Positions 28,003 to 37,285 are shown, counted from the first letter of the stretch. The stretch: 58,375 nt of DNA from Chromohalobacter beijerinckii (GCF_023061185.1 NZ_JAKGAK010000020.1:1-58375); one strand, 5' to 3'. The notes: generated by a model not told the origin, from the letters alone. Numbers and translations: made by a program.

Positions 28003-28032
28003 TCCCCGCATACGTGTGACCCTACAGCCACA

Positions 28033-29523
28033 TTAACCGAGATTGTCGAGGCCCCGCTCAGCCATCGCCACCGCGCGAAACAATGCGCGGCCTTTATTGA
28101 GCGTTTCCTGCCATTCCTGCTCGGGCACCGAGTCGGCGACGATACCCGCGCCCGCCTGCACATGCAGCTGGCCGTCCTTGATGACCGCCGTGCGAATGGC
28201 GATGGCAGTATCCATGTTGCCGTGCCAGGAAAGATAACCGACCGCGCCGCCGTAGACGCCGCGCTTGACCGGCTCTAGTTCATCGAGAATCTGCAAGGCG
28301 CGAAACTTGGGTGCGCCGGAAAGCGTGCCCGCCGGGAAGGTGGCGCGCAGCACGTCGAGTGCCGACATCCCAGGCTTTAGCTTGCCGGTCACGTGGGAGA
28401 CGATATGCATGACGTGTGAGTAACGCTCGATGGCCATGTTGTCGGTGACCTCGACCGAGCCGGTTTCACTGATGCGCCCGATGTCGTTGCGGCCCAGATC
28501 GATCAGCATCAAGTGCTCGGCGATTTCCTTGGGGTCGGCAAGCAGTTCGGCCTCGAGCGCCTTGTCTTCCGCCTCATTTTGGCCTCGCACTCGCGTGCCC
28601 GCGATGGGACGCACCGTGACTTCGCCGTCTTCCAGACGCGTGAGAATTTCCGGCGACGAGCCGACCACGTGATGATCGTCGAGGTTGAAGAAGAACATGT
28701 AAGGCGACGGATTGAGGCTACGTAGCGCGCGATACAGGTCCAACGGCGCCGCGCGATACGGGATCGTCATGCGTTGCGAGGGCACGCATTGCATGACATC
28801 GCCGGCCAGCACGTATTCCTTGATCTGCTCGACCGCGTCCTTGAATCCCGCCTCGGTAAACCCGGAGGTAAAGTGCCCCTCCTCCACCGCCGGCCCGCCG
28901 GTGCCGGGGCTGACGGTGTTGAGCGTGGCGCTGCGCAGCTTCATTTCCAGCGCCTCGAGACGCTCCAAGGCCTGCGGATAGGCATCCGTCGCGTCGGGAT
29001 CAGCGTGCGTCCACAGCGTCAGACGCCCTGAAAGGTTATCGAAAACCACCAGCTCATCGCAGACCATCAGCAGGATGTCCGGCACCCGGATGGGGTCTGG
29101 TTTTTCCACGCCCCGCAGGCGCGGTTCGATATAACGGATGGTGTCATGACCGAAATACCCGACCAAACCGCCATCGAAACGGGGCTGGTCGTCGACCTGG
29201 GGCACCTTGAAGCGCGCCTGGAACTGCTCGATCCATGCCAGCGGGTCTTCGACCTCGGTGGCGCCGAGCACTTCGCCGTCAGCAATATGACGTACCACCT
29301 GGCCGCGCACTTCGATGCGCTCGCGGCTCGGCAAGCCGATGATCGAATAGCGCCCCCACTTCTCGCCGCCCTGCACGGACTCGAGCAGGAAGGTCCAGGG
29401 CGCATCGGCCAGCTTGAGATAGGTGGAGAGCGGCGTGTCGAGATCCGCGAGCACTTCGCGGGTCACGGGGATACGGTTATAGCCGGCCTGCGCCAGCTCG
29501 GTGAAGCGTTCGGGGGTCATCAT
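28033..29523 (-). CDS. trpE: Anthranilate synthase component I
   Basis: A protein of 496 residues catalysing chorismate plus ammonia to anthranilate, with TrpG as partner. The N-terminal tryptophan feedback site is visible as [19 protein letters not shown]. The catalytic chorismate-binding half has [48 protein letters not shown] and [13 protein letters not shown], all intact. [10 protein letters not shown] offers several starts; the ATG at 29523 lies 9 nt after AAGGA, with 29532 as alternative. A leader ORF ending Trp-Arg-Trp precedes it at 29608-29679. Confidence 0.96.
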   Translation of the reverse strand: MMTPERFTELAQAGYNRIPVTREVLADLDTPLSTYLKLADAPWTFLLESVQGGEKWGRYSIIGLPSRERIEVRGQVVRHIADGEVLGATEVEDPLAWIEQFQARFKVPQVDDQPRFDGGLVGYFGHDTIRYIEPRLRGVEKPDPIRVPDILLMVCDELVVFDNLSGRLTLWTHADPDATDAYPQALERLEALEMKLRSATLNTVSPGTGGPAVEEGHFTSGFTEAGFKDAVEQIKEYVLAGDVMQCVPSQRMTIPYRAAPLDLYRALRSLNPSPYMFFFNLDDHHVVGSSPEILTRLEDGEVTVRPIAGTRVRGQNEAEDKALEAELLADPKEIAEHLMLIDLGRNDIGRISETGSVEVTDNMAIERYSHVMHIVSHVTGKLKPGMSALDVLRATFPAGTLSGAPKFRALQILDELEPVKRGVYGGAVGYLSWHGNMDTAIAIRTAVIKDGQLHVQAGAGIVADSVPEQEWQETLNKGRALFRAVAMAERGLDNLG

Positions 29524-29607
29524 GCCCTGCATTCCTTGGGTGAGAGTCTACGTCGTGACGAATTCGCACTTCCGCATGGGGCCGACACACAGACGAGTCG
29601 GCGAGCA

Positions 29608-29679
29608 TCACCATCGCCAGCGTTTGACTGCGCGCATCAACGCATGGGCGCTACGGAATGAGGGAGCATCCAGATCCAT
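29608..29679 (-). CDS. Candidate trpE leader peptide ending Trp-Arg-Trp
   Basis: A 23-residue ORF on the minus strand whose last five codons read K-R-W-R-W before TGA. It ends 84 nt before the trpE start. TTGATA and TATAAC elements lie just upstream. After the stop, TCGCC can pair with GGCGA spanning the Trp codons, or its overlapping GCCGAC with GTCGGC (stem 29581-29602), giving two exclusive folds. Unlike the trpG leader, no T-run terminator follows, so the mechanism is less clear. Confidence 0.6.
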   Translation of the reverse strand: MDLDAPSFRSAHALMRAVKRWRW

Positions 29680-29747
29680 GAAACGCTATCCGTTATAACA
29701 GATGATTATCAAAGGCTTAGCGTAATAGACGCAAGCATCGAAAAACA

Positions 29748-30419
29748 CTAAACGAGTTCCCCCAGCGATTCAACCATGACATCCGGCTCGCTCGCGGACA
29801 CCGGTTCGCCGTGATTGTACCCGTATGGCACCGCCAATGTACGAAAACCCGCCCGCCGACCGGCTTCCACGTCGTGTCGTGAATCCCCCACCATCAAACA
29901 TGCGCTCGGGACGACCTCAAGGCGCTCCGCCAGATGCAGCAGCGGCGCCGGATCGGGTTTTTTGGTGGGCAGCGCATCACCACCCAGCATCACCACGAAG
30001 TACTGGGAAAGCCCCAGGCATTCCAGAATAGGAGCGATGAACGCGGTCGGCTTGTTGGTGACCAACCCCAGCATCATATCGCGCGCGGCAAGCGCCTCGA
30101 GCGCATCGCGAACGCCGGGATAGACGTACGTCAATTGGCATGGCGCTTGCCGATAGTGCCGTAAGAAGGTCTCGTGCGCGGCCTCGAGCTCCATATCTTG
30201 CGCGCCGACGGCATGTAGCGCCCGCTCGACGAGCTTGCGAGACCCGTTGCCGACCCAGTCCCGCACCGCCGCCTCGCCAACCTCGGGCAGCGCCATGTCA
30301 CGAAGCGCACCATCGACCGCTGCAGCCAGGTCCGGCACGGAATCGATCAGGGTACCGTCGAGATCGAAGACCACGAGCCGGATACCCTCGAGGGCGGGAT
30401 GTGTCGCGCTGAACGACAT
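29748..30419 (-). CDS. gph: Phosphoglycolate phosphatase
   Basis: A 223-residue HAD-superfamily phosphatase. Motif I VVFDLDGTLIDSVPDLA holds the nucleophilic Asp, motif II is GLVTNKP, and motifs III/IV are KPDPAPLLHLAE and MVGDSRHDVEAGRRAG. The cap sequence and length match Gph, which removes phosphoglycolate from oxidative DNA repair. Upstream of trpE on the same strand but 68 nt before the trpE leader; in pseudomonads gph also lies next to trpE and rpe, so the order is ancestral, with the dha/ndh genes placed between gph and rpe. Confidence 0.93.
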   Translation of the reverse strand: MSFSATHPALEGIRLVVFDLDGTLIDSVPDLAAAVDGALRDMALPEVGEAAVRDWVGNGSRKLVERALHAVGAQDMELEAAHETFLRHYRQAPCQLTYVYPGVRDALEALAARDMMLGLVTNKPTAFIAPILECLGLSQYFVVMLGGDALPTKKPDPAPLLHLAERLEVVPSACLMVGDSRHDVEAGRRAGFRTLAVPYGYNHGEPVSASEPDVMVESLGELV

Positions 30420-30682
30420 GAGCGTCTCCTTGAATTAAAAAGCGCCTAGTAGGATGCATGTAATATTACGCAAAAACTCGGCGGCACGCGTGCTTCCCGG
30501 TGTTCTTGGTACGCGAACAGCGTTATTCTATACACAGACGTCGCCGACACTAGGCGCCAGCGCCCACTCGTCACGACGCACAGCTCACTATCGTGCGTTT
30601 CGTGCCCTTGCCATTCCGCTGCGATGCCCGACCCTGGCGACTTTTTTTCGAACCCTTTCAATGCTTTTCTCCAGGAGTCAGT

Positions 30683-31981
30683 ATGTCCACACCCCGCATC
30701 GTGGTGGTCGGTGGCGGCGCCGGCGGTCTCGAACTAGTGACCCGCCTGGGGCGCAAGCTCGGCAAGCGCCAACGCGCCGAGATCGTGCTCGTCGACCGCA
30801 ACTCGACCCATATCTGGAAACCCCTGCTACACGAAGTAGCCACGGGCGTGCTTGACTCGAGTCTCGACGAAGTCTCCTATCAAGGTCATTCCAAGGCGCA
30901 TGGTTACCGCTTCCAGCGCGGCACGCTGAGCAATCTCGATCGTGACAACCGCACCATCACGCTGGCACCGATCATCGACGACGACGGCGTCGTGATCCTC
31001 CCCGCCCGCACGATCAATTACGATTATCTGGTCATGGCGCTAGGCAGCGTCTCCAACGATTTCGGCACCCCCGGCGTCGCCAAGCATTGCCACTTCATAG
31101 ACAGCCCCGGGCAGGCCGAAAACTTCCGTCAGAACATGCTCAACACCTTCCTGCGTTACAGCGACCCTGAACGCCGAACCCATCCCAAGTTGAGTGTGGG
31201 ACTCGTAGGGGCCGGCGCCACCGGGGTCGAACTCGCCGCGGAGTTGATCGGTGCCTCGAAGATGCTGCACAGCTACGGCTTCACCGCCATGGATAGCGGC
31301 AAGCTGGAGATCCATCTGATCGAGGCGGCGCCACGCATTCTGCCAGCGCTCCCCGAACGCATCAGCCAGGCCGTGCATAAGGAACTGGAAAAGCTTGGCG
31401 TACAGATTCACGTCGACACCCGCGTGACCTGCGCCGATGAACACGGCTTCATCACCGCCGACGAGACGCGCATCGCCACCGACCTGAACGTTTGGGCGGC
31501 GGGGATTCGCGCACCGGCATTCTTGTCCGAACTGGGCCTTGCCACCGAGCGCAACCACCAGCTCAAGGTAAATCAGACGCTGCAGAGCCTCGACGACGAG
31601 CGCATCTTCGCCTTCGGCGATTGCGCCTCTTGCCCCCAACCCGACGACAAGCGTGTCCCTCCACGCGCGCAAGCGGCCCACCAACAGGCCACCCTGCTGT
31701 ATCACAACCTGCGCGCCGCCATGGACGACAAACCCCTCAAGCCCTTCGTGTTTCGTGATCGTGGCTCGCTTATTTCGCTGGCTCACTTCGATGCTGTGGG
31801 CAGCCTCATGCGTGGTGCCTCGGCGCGTAGCCTGTTCATCGAGGGGCGTCTGGCCAAGCTGTTCTACGCCTCGCTCTATCGCATGCACCAGATGGCCATT
31901 CATGGCGTGGTCAAAACCGGTATGACCGTGGTCGTCGATGGCCTCAATCGCTACCTGCGCCCACGCATGAAGTTGCACTAA
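30683..31981 (+). CDS. ndh: Type II NADH:quinone oxidoreductase
   Basis: A 432-residue flavoprotein starting MSTPRIVVVGGGAGGLELVTRLG, the FAD-binding Rossmann motif. The second nucleotide-binding motif is VGLVGAGATGVELAAELIGA (about residues 170-190), and the C-terminal FAD contact is IFAFGDCASCPQ. The C-terminal amphipathic region that anchors NDH-2 to the inner membrane is present (ASLYRMHQMAIHGV). It feeds electrons from NADH to quinone without proton pumping. CCAGGAG precedes the ATG. It is divergent from gph across a 263-bp gap in which I see no other feature. Confidence 0.93.
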   Translation: MSTPRIVVVGGGAGGLELVTRLGRKLGKRQRAEIVLVDRNSTHIWKPLLHEVATGVLDSSLDEVSYQGHSKAHGYRFQRGTLSNLDRDNRTITLAPIIDDDGVVILPARTINYDYLVMALGSVSNDFGTPGVAKHCHFIDSPGQAENFRQNMLNTFLRYSDPERRTHPKLSVGLVGAGATGVELAAELIGASKMLHSYGFTAMDSGKLEIHLIEAAPRILPALPERISQAVHKELEKLGVQIHVDTRVTCADEHGFITADETRIATDLNVWAAGIRAPAFLSELGLATERNHQLKVNQTLQSLDDERIFAFGDCASCPQPDDKRVPPRAQAAHQQATLLYHNLRAAMDDKPLKPFVFRDRGSLISLAHFDAVGSLMRGASARSLFIEGRLAKLFYASLYRMHQMAIHGVVKTGMTVVVDGLNRYLRPRMKLH

Positions 31982-31994
31982 TCTAGCCGGACCA

Positions 31995-32027
31995 CCATGA
32001 TCGAGACACCGCACCGCTCGATCATGG
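31995..32027 (+). terminator. Perfect 11-bp hairpin abutting the dhaK ribosome site
   Basis: CCATGATCGAG (31995-32005) pairs with CTCGATCATGG (32017-32027), 11-nt loop. The right arm overlaps the GGAG ribosome site (32026-32029) of the next gene, so besides ending the ndh transcript it could limit translation of the kinase. No T-run. Confidence 0.6.
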
Positions 32028-32036
32028 AGCCCGTTC

Positions 32037-33686
32037 ATGCAACATTTTTTCAATGACACCTCACACGTCGTCGCCGACGTTCTCTACGCCGCCGGCCACC
32101 TCGCTCCCTTGCGTATCGCCGAACCCCAAAGCGGCGTACGCATCCTGATTCGTCGCGACTGGGACCGCGACACGCGCGGCCAGCAACAAGTCGCGGTGCT
32201 ATCCGGTGGCGGCGCAGGACACGAGCCCGCGCATGCCGGTTTCATCGGCGAGGGCATGCTGACCGGGGTGATTTCCGGCAGCCTGTTCGCCTCCCCCAGC
32301 ATGGACGCCGTACTCGCTGCCATTCGCGAAGTCTGCGGGTCGGCTGGCTGCTTGCTGGTCGTCAAGAACTATACCGGAGACCGGCTCAACTTCGGACTGG
32401 CCGCCGAGCAGGCGCGTCGCGAAGGCCTCAAGGTCGCCATGATCATCGTCGCCGACGATATCTCCCTGCCCGATACGCCACAGCCACGTGGCCTAGCCGG
32501 CACCTTGCTGATCCACAAGATCGCTGGCTATCACGCGCAACAGCAAGAGTCGCTGGATGATATTCAAGCCCTTGCCCAACACGCATGCGAGCGCATGGCC
32601 TCAATGGGCATGGCGCTCACGCCAGCCACCTTGCCAGGCCAAGCACGTCCCGACCGAAGCCCGGAACTGGGGCTTGGCATCCACAACGAGCCGGGCGCCC
32701 GGCATATCGTGCCGGATAGCGCACGCGACGCCATTAGCCACGTCGTCACGCCCCTCGCGACCACCCTCGAGGAGCGCGGCCATATCGACGGCTGGATCGC
32801 CCTACTCAACAACCTGGGGAGTTGTTCGACACAGGAGATGGGCGTGCTGGCTGCCAGCTTGATCGATCACCTCGGTGTGGCGCGCATGACTCAACTCATC
32901 GGCCCCGCACCTTTGATGACCTCGTTGGATATGCACGGTTTCTCGGTAACGCTGATGGCCGCCGACGCCACCATGCGTAAAGCCTTGCAGGCGCCTACCG
33001 ATGCACCCGCCTGGCCCGGCGTCAGGAACGTGCGCCAGCCGGACACCTTCACACCCAACCTCGCCGCCCGCAACGGCGCACTGCAAGACAACGCACCCCA
33101 GGCGACGCACATTGCGGCGGCGCTCACTCAGGTGCTCAGTGTTTTACGCGATGCACGTGACGATCTCGATGGGCTCGATGCCCAGAGCGGCGACGGCGAT
33201 GCCGGCAGCAGCTTGGTGGAGGGCGCCGATGCCATCGAGCAGGCGTTGACGGCAGGCCGGCTGGATACCGCTCACTCCGAACGGTTATTCGCAGGCTTGG
33301 GGCAATGCCTGGCCACCGGCATGGGCGGTTCGAGCGGAGTACTGCTATCGATCCTGATGACCGCCACGGCAACCAGCCTCGAGCAGCGTGGCCTGGTCGA
33401 CAGTCTCTGGCAAGGGGTCGAACGCATGCAGACCTATGGCGGCGCCCGGCTCGGCGACCGCACCCTGCTTGACGCCTTGATCCCCGCGCTTCAAGCGCTC
33501 CAAAAAGATGCCACGCTCACCGAAGCGGCCCAAGCCGCGCGTCAGGGGGCCGCGCATACGGCGACGCTCTCCCGCGCCCGAGCCGGACGTGCCGCCTATG
33601 TCCCCGACAGTGCGCTGGAAGGTGTCGTCGACCCTGGCGCTGAAGCCGTTGCCCGGGTCTTCGAGACACTAGCGCGCTGTCTCTGA
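32037..33686 (+). CDS. Single-chain ATP-dependent dihydroxyacetone kinase (DhaK-DhaL)
   Basis: A 549-residue fusion of the substrate-binding DhaK domain (residues 1 to about 325) and the ATP-binding DhaL domain (about 355-549). DhaK shows VAVLSGGGAGHEPAHAGFIG, VKNYTGDRLNFGLAAEQAR and His216 in GIHNEPGA, the residue that binds dihydroxyacetone covalently. DhaL has DAQSGDGDAGSSLVEGA with the Asp cluster that holds Mg-ATP, and GGSSGVLLSIL. It phosphorylates dihydroxyacetone, or glyceraldehyde or related triose-like sugars, with ATP instead of PEP. Its 3' end overlaps the convergent GIY-YIG gene by 18 nt. Confidence 0.93.
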   Translation: MQHFFNDTSHVVADVLYAAGHLAPLRIAEPQSGVRILIRRDWDRDTRGQQQVAVLSGGGAGHEPAHAGFIGEGMLTGVISGSLFASPSMDAVLAAIREVCGSAGCLLVVKNYTGDRLNFGLAAEQARREGLKVAMIIVADDISLPDTPQPRGLAGTLLIHKIAGYHAQQQESLDDIQALAQHACERMASMGMALTPATLPGQARPDRSPELGLGIHNEPGARHIVPDSARDAISHVVTPLATTLEERGHIDGWIALLNNLGSCSTQEMGVLAASLIDHLGVARMTQLIGPAPLMTSLDMHGFSVTLMAADATMRKALQAPTDAPAWPGVRNVRQPDTFTPNLAARNGALQDNAPQATHIAAALTQVLSVLRDARDDLDGLDAQSGDGDAGSSLVEGADAIEQALTAGRLDTAHSERLFAGLGQCLATGMGGSSGVLLSILMTATATSLEQRGLVDSLWQGVERMQTYGGARLGDRTLLDALIPALQALQKDATLTEAAQAARQGAAHTATLSRARAGRAAYVPDSALEGVVDPGAEAVARVFETLARCL

Positions 33687-33977
33687 CGACGTCCCGCCCC
33701 CGCGTGCCGACAACCAGGCACGCTTGGCGGCGGGGCTGAGCTTCTTGAGGGCAGCCTCTTGACGCAGCGCTTCACCGTGGCTGCCCACATATTCCGAATG
33801 ACGCAAGGTCAATGGTCCCTTGCCGCGCAAGGCACGCGCGCCGCGTTTGCCATCGCGGTGCTCACGGAAACGACGCGCCACATCGGTGGTCACCCCGGTA
33901 TAAAGCGCCCCTGACGCCGTTTCGACCAGGTACAGATACCAGGCCTGAGCGCGTGCGGCACGCTCGTCATCGGCCAT
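33669..33977 (-). CDS. GIY-YIG domain protein (UPF0213/YhbQ type)
   Basis: A 102-residue single-domain GIY-YIG nuclease-like protein: WYLYLVETASGALYTGVTTDVARRFREH carries the paired Y-L-Y and Y-T-G motifs and the catalytic Arg, and the GARALRGKGPLTLRHSE segment is typical of the YhbQ group. Members have been linked to DNA repair or remain unassigned. The ATG at 33977 lies 11 nt after the rpe stop, so it probably shares the rpe transcript. Its last codons overlap the kinase gene on the other strand. Confidence 0.85.
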   Translation of the reverse strand: MADDERAARAQAWYLYLVETASGALYTGVTTDVARRFREHRDGKRGARALRGKGPLTLRHSEYVGSHGEALRQEAALKKLSPAAKRAWLSARGGGTSSETAR

Positions 33978-33988
33978 GAATCCCCGAC

Positions 33989-34675
33989 TCAACGCTGTTC
34001 CAGGGCGTCGCGGAAGGCCCGCATGACGCTGTCGTAACGGTGCGGATCCGCCTCGTCGCGTGCCTTGAAGACCGCCGACCCGGCGACGAAAGTATCCGCG
34101 CCGGCACGTGCGATCTCGGCGATATTCTCAACCTTGACGCCACCGTCGACTTCCAGACGAATATCGCGACCACTGGCATCGATGCGTTGGCGTACCTCGC
34201 GTAGCTTATCGAGCGTGCCAGGGATGAAGGATTGCCCGCCGAAGCCGGGATTGACGCTCATCAGCAGCACCATATCGAGCTTGTCCATGACATAGTCGAG
34301 GTAGGAAAGCGGCGTAGCGGGATTGAAGACCAGGCCGGCCTTGCAGCCACCATCGCGGATCAATTGCAGTGAACGGTCGATGTGTTCGCTGGCCTCGGGG
34401 TGAAAGGTGATGTAGCTCGCACCCGCTTCGATGAAATCCCCGATCAGGCGATCCACCGGTTTGACCATCAAATGCGCGTCGATGGGCGCGGTAATGCCAT
34501 GATCACGCAGAGCCTTGCACACCATCGGACCGATGGTGAGGTTGGGGACGTAATGATTATCCATGACATCGAAGTGCACGATATCCGCGCCGGATGCCAA
34601 CACATCCTCCGTCTCCTGACCGAGACGAGCGAAATCGGCGGACAGGATCGAAGGTGCAATCTTGAAGTCGGGCAT
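33989..34675 (-). CDS. rpe: Ribulose-phosphate 3-epimerase
   Basis: A 228-residue TIM-barrel enzyme interconverting ribulose 5-phosphate and xylulose 5-phosphate. Motifs: [48 protein letters not shown] and [12 protein letters not shown], which supply the metal ligands and catalytic Asp residues. I take the ATG at 34675; a TTG two codons upstream is possible. It heads a short unit with the GIY-YIG gene. Confidence 0.95.
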   Translation of the reverse strand: MPDFKIAPSILSADFARLGQETEDVLASGADIVHFDVMDNHYVPNLTIGPMVCKALRDHGITAPIDAHLMVKPVDRLIGDFIEAGASYITFHPEASEHIDRSLQLIRDGGCKAGLVFNPATPLSYLDYVMDKLDMVLLMSVNPGFGGQSFIPGTLDKLREVRQRIDASGRDIRLEVDGGVKVENIAEIARAGADTFVAGSAVFKARDEADPHRYDSVMRAFRDALEQR

Positions 34676-34769
34676 AAGCAATAAAGGTGCGTTCGGCTGG
34701 AAATGAGGGCTTCATTCTAGCGAATGCCGGGCGGAAAAACAGGCTCAAGGGCGAGCTCGATCACAGTTG

Positions 34770-34784
34770 CCTTGCATATTCAGG
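34770..34784 (+). repeat. 15-bp direct repeat, left copy
   Basis: CCTTGCATATTCAGG, identical to 37271-37285. The two copies bracket the transporter and aldo/keto reductase genes. Confidence 0.7.
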
Positions 34785-34940
34785 TGCGATACTCGGCATG
34801 CATTCGGACAACGGAATGCGCCTGTCCAGCATAGTTGCAGCGACTACCCCCTGAGGGTAGCGTAGAAATATTGGTTCGTTCTCCAAATGGCCCGCCGTCG
34901 CGCGGGATCCGCCTTGGGCCGTGACGGTCCCGGAGGTTCC

Positions 34941-36275
34941 ATGGTGTCGAATCCGCCGAGTGGCGATGACCGAGTGCCGTTTCTATCGCGTGCCGTCAAC
35001 GTCAGTCGCAGCGAATTGCCCGGCCTGCTAAGCGCTGCGGCCTATTTCTTCTGCCTTTTATGCAGCTACTACATCCTGCGACCAGTGCGCGACGAGATGG
35101 GCGTACGCGGCGGCGTGGAGAACATGCAGTGGCTATTTACCGCCACGTTTTTTGCCATGCTTCTGGCCGTGCCAGTGTTTGCTACCCTGGCCTCGCGCTT
35201 CCGGCGTACGCGCCTTATCCCCGCCGTCTATGGCTTTTTTATCGCTTGTATCGCCTTGTTCTGGCTGTGGCTGCGCGTCGACATGCAGATGGTCTGGGCG
35301 GCACGTAGTTTTTTCGTCTGGCTGTCGGTGTTCAACCTGTTCGTCGTATCGGTCTTCTGGAGTTTCCTGACCGATGTTTTTACGAATCGCCAGGCGACGC
35401 GCCTGTTCGGTGCCATCGCCGCCGGCGGGAGCGCCGGTGCGATCGCCGGTCCTGCGATCACCGGCGTGCTGGCTCAGCAACTCGAGCCGGCAAGCCTATT
35501 GCCCATCGCCGCCGTTATCCTCGCCTGCACCCTGCCGTGCATGTGGGTGCTGGAACGCTGGTCCAGCCGCAGTAGCGAGCATGGCACTACGAATCAGCCA
35601 CTCGGCGGTACGCTATTCGAGGGGGTGAAAGCAGTTCTACAATCGCGTTATCTGCTCGGCATCTGCCTGTTCATCTGGCTATACACGACGCTGGCCACGT
35701 TCCTGTACTTCATCCAGGCCGATATCATCAGCAATGCCATCGACGACAGCGGCGACCGCACCTCGGTATTCGCGATCATCGACCTGCTCACCAACACGCT
35801 CACCGTCGGCATCCAACTGTTTCTCACCGCCCGAGTCGTTCAGTACTTTGGCCTCGGCCGTGCGCTGTCATTCGTGCCGCTGCTCGTCGCCGCGGGCTTT
35901 GTGGTGCTGGTCGCGGCCCCCGTGCTACTCAGTATCGCTGCGGTCCAGGTACTCCGGCGCGCCGGTAACTATGCATTGGCGAAACCAGGTCGGGAGATGC
36001 TGTTCACGGTCGTGCCACGGTACGAGAAGTACAAGTCGAAGAACTTCATCGATACCGTGGTCTATCGTGGAAGTGACGCCATCGCGAGTTGGGTCTATAC
36101 CGGATTGACGGGCCTCGGATTGGGTATCAGCGGCATCTCGGTCGTCGCCATTCCAGTGGCGTTGGTTTGGGCGGTTATCGGCTATCGCCTCGGCGTATCG
36201 CGTCAGGCAAGGGCCACCGGCACTGCACCCCCGTCTCGACGGCGGCAAGGAGAATCCGATGATCGACGGCAATAA
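34941..36275 (+). CDS. MFS-type transporter resembling ATP:ADP antiporter family
   Basis: A 444-residue membrane protein with about 12 hydrophobic segments. The start at 34941 follows CGGAGG at ideal spacing; an earlier in-frame Met is less likely. Segments such as FFCLLCSYYILRPVRDEMG, FWSFLTDVFTNRQATRLFGAIAAGGSAGAIAGP and GREMLFTVVPRYEKYKSKNFIDT recall the bacterial MFS branch annotated as NTP/NDP exchange or AAA-type transporters, whose substrates in free-living bacteria are unknown. It overlaps the next gene by 17 nt, so the two form a unit. Flanking 15-bp repeats suggest the pair arrived together. Confidence 0.75.
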   Translation: MVSNPPSGDDRVPFLSRAVNVSRSELPGLLSAAAYFFCLLCSYYILRPVRDEMGVRGGVENMQWLFTATFFAMLLAVPVFATLASRFRRTRLIPAVYGFFIACIALFWLWLRVDMQMVWAARSFFVWLSVFNLFVVSVFWSFLTDVFTNRQATRLFGAIAAGGSAGAIAGPAITGVLAQQLEPASLLPIAAVILACTLPCMWVLERWSSRSSEHGTTNQPLGGTLFEGVKAVLQSRYLLGICLFIWLYTTLATFLYFIQADIISNAIDDSGDRTSVFAIIDLLTNTLTVGIQLFLTARVVQYFGLGRALSFVPLLVAAGFVVLVAAPVLLSIAAVQVLRRAGNYALAKPGREMLFTVVPRYEKYKSKNFIDTVVYRGSDAIASWVYTGLTGLGLGISGISVVAIPVALVWAVIGYRLGVSRQARATGTAPPSRRRQGESDDRRQ

Positions 36276-37215
36276 TTGTCCCGGCGGGCGCGGTCTCATA
36301 TCGCGCCGCACTTTCCTCCAGTTGTCCGCAGGCGCGGGCCTATTGGCCGCGCTTGGCCCAACGGCCCTGCGTGCCGCATCGGGTACGCTGAACGTCCGTG
36401 AAATCCCGGCTTCCGGACAGCACATTCCGGTCATTGGGCTTGGCACCGCACGCACCTTCAATGTCGACCCCGATAACGCCGCTGCGATGCGGCCGCTGGA
36501 ACAGGTCCTGCAGAATTTCTATGGCGGTGGCGGTCGGCTCGTCGACAGTTCACCGATGTACGGACAGGCTGAAACCGTTGTCGGCCAGCTCGCGGAGCGG
36601 CTCGATATCGCCGACGACCTGTTCATGGCCACCAAGGTATGGACACGTGGCAGGGAGGCCGGGATCGAGGAGTTGGAGGCCTCGCGTAAGCGCATGGGGG
36701 GCGGCCACCTCGACCTGGTCCAAGTTCATAACCTGGTCGATCTACAGACCCAGCTCGATACCCTCAAGGCCTGGCGGGACGAAGGCAGGGTCCGCTACAT
36801 CGGCGTCACCCATTATACGGTGTCGAGTCACGAACGCCTGATCCGGATCGTCGAGCGCGAGCCGATCGACTTCGTCCAGTTCAACTACAACATCGCGACC
36901 CGTCATGCAGAGAAGCGTCTACTACCGGCCGCGGCCCATAACGGTGTCGCGACCCTGATCAACGAGCCGTTCGAGAGAGGATCACTGTTCGGCCGGGTCA
37001 AAGGCGAGTCACTGCCCGAATGGACCAAGGAACTCGGCATCGAGAGCTGGGCGCAACTGTTCCTCAAGTTCATCGTCAGTCACCCGGCGGTGACCTGCGC
37101 CATCCCGGCGACGAGCGATCCGGAGCACGCAACGGACAATATCGGTGCTGCCCATGGCTCACTCCCGGATGCTGACCAACGCGAGCGCATGGCGTCACTG
37201 GTGCGCTCACTATGA
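36259..37215 (+). CDS. Tat-exported aldo/keto reductase
   Basis: A 318-residue protein. The N-terminus has a twin-arginine signal (SRRTFLQLSAGAGLLAALGP, about residues 15-34). The mature part is an aldo/keto reductase: VIGLGTARTF, then the tetrad residues Asp and Tyr in RLVDSSPMYG, Lys in MATKVW and His in LVQVHNLVD, so it looks catalytically complete. An exported AKR is unusual because these enzymes need NADPH; Tat export would carry it folded with cofactor. It uses rare codons (AGG, AGA, GGA) more than its neighbours. It overlaps the transporter by 17 nt. Substrate unknown. Confidence 0.85.
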   Translation: MIDGNNCPGGRGLISRRTFLQLSAGAGLLAALGPTALRAASGTLNVREIPASGQHIPVIGLGTARTFNVDPDNAAAMRPLEQVLQNFYGGGGRLVDSSPMYGQAETVVGQLAERLDIADDLFMATKVWTRGREAGIEELEASRKRMGGGHLDLVQVHNLVDLQTQLDTLKAWRDEGRVRYIGVTHYTVSSHERLIRIVEREPIDFVQFNYNIATRHAEKRLLPAAAHNGVATLINEPFERGSLFGRVKGESLPEWTKELGIESWAQLFLKFIVSHPAVTCAIPATSDPEHATDNIGAAHGSLPDADQRERMASLVRSL

Positions 37216-37270
37216 CCCGATGCCATACAGCATGGCATCCTGCTCGCCACCTTGAGAGGGGCCGCGCAAT

Positions 37271-37285
37271 CCTTGCATATTCAGG
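37271..37285 (+). repeat. 15-bp direct repeat, right copy
   Basis: CCTTGCATATTCAGG, identical to 34770-34784 and 78 nt before the ggt start. The TTGCAT within it, with GATAGT 17-18 nt on, could also be the ggt promoter. Confidence 0.7.

Noticed and set aside
28033-29679. Intrinsic terminator between the trpE leader ORF and trpE
   Set aside because: The GCCGAC/GTCGGC stem at 29581-29602 has no T-run on the minus strand, so it is reported only as a possible alternative fold.
34770-37285. Insertion sequence or integron cassette
   Set aside because: The 15-bp repeats bracket ordinary transporter and reductase genes; there is no transposase, integrase or inverted terminal repeat.
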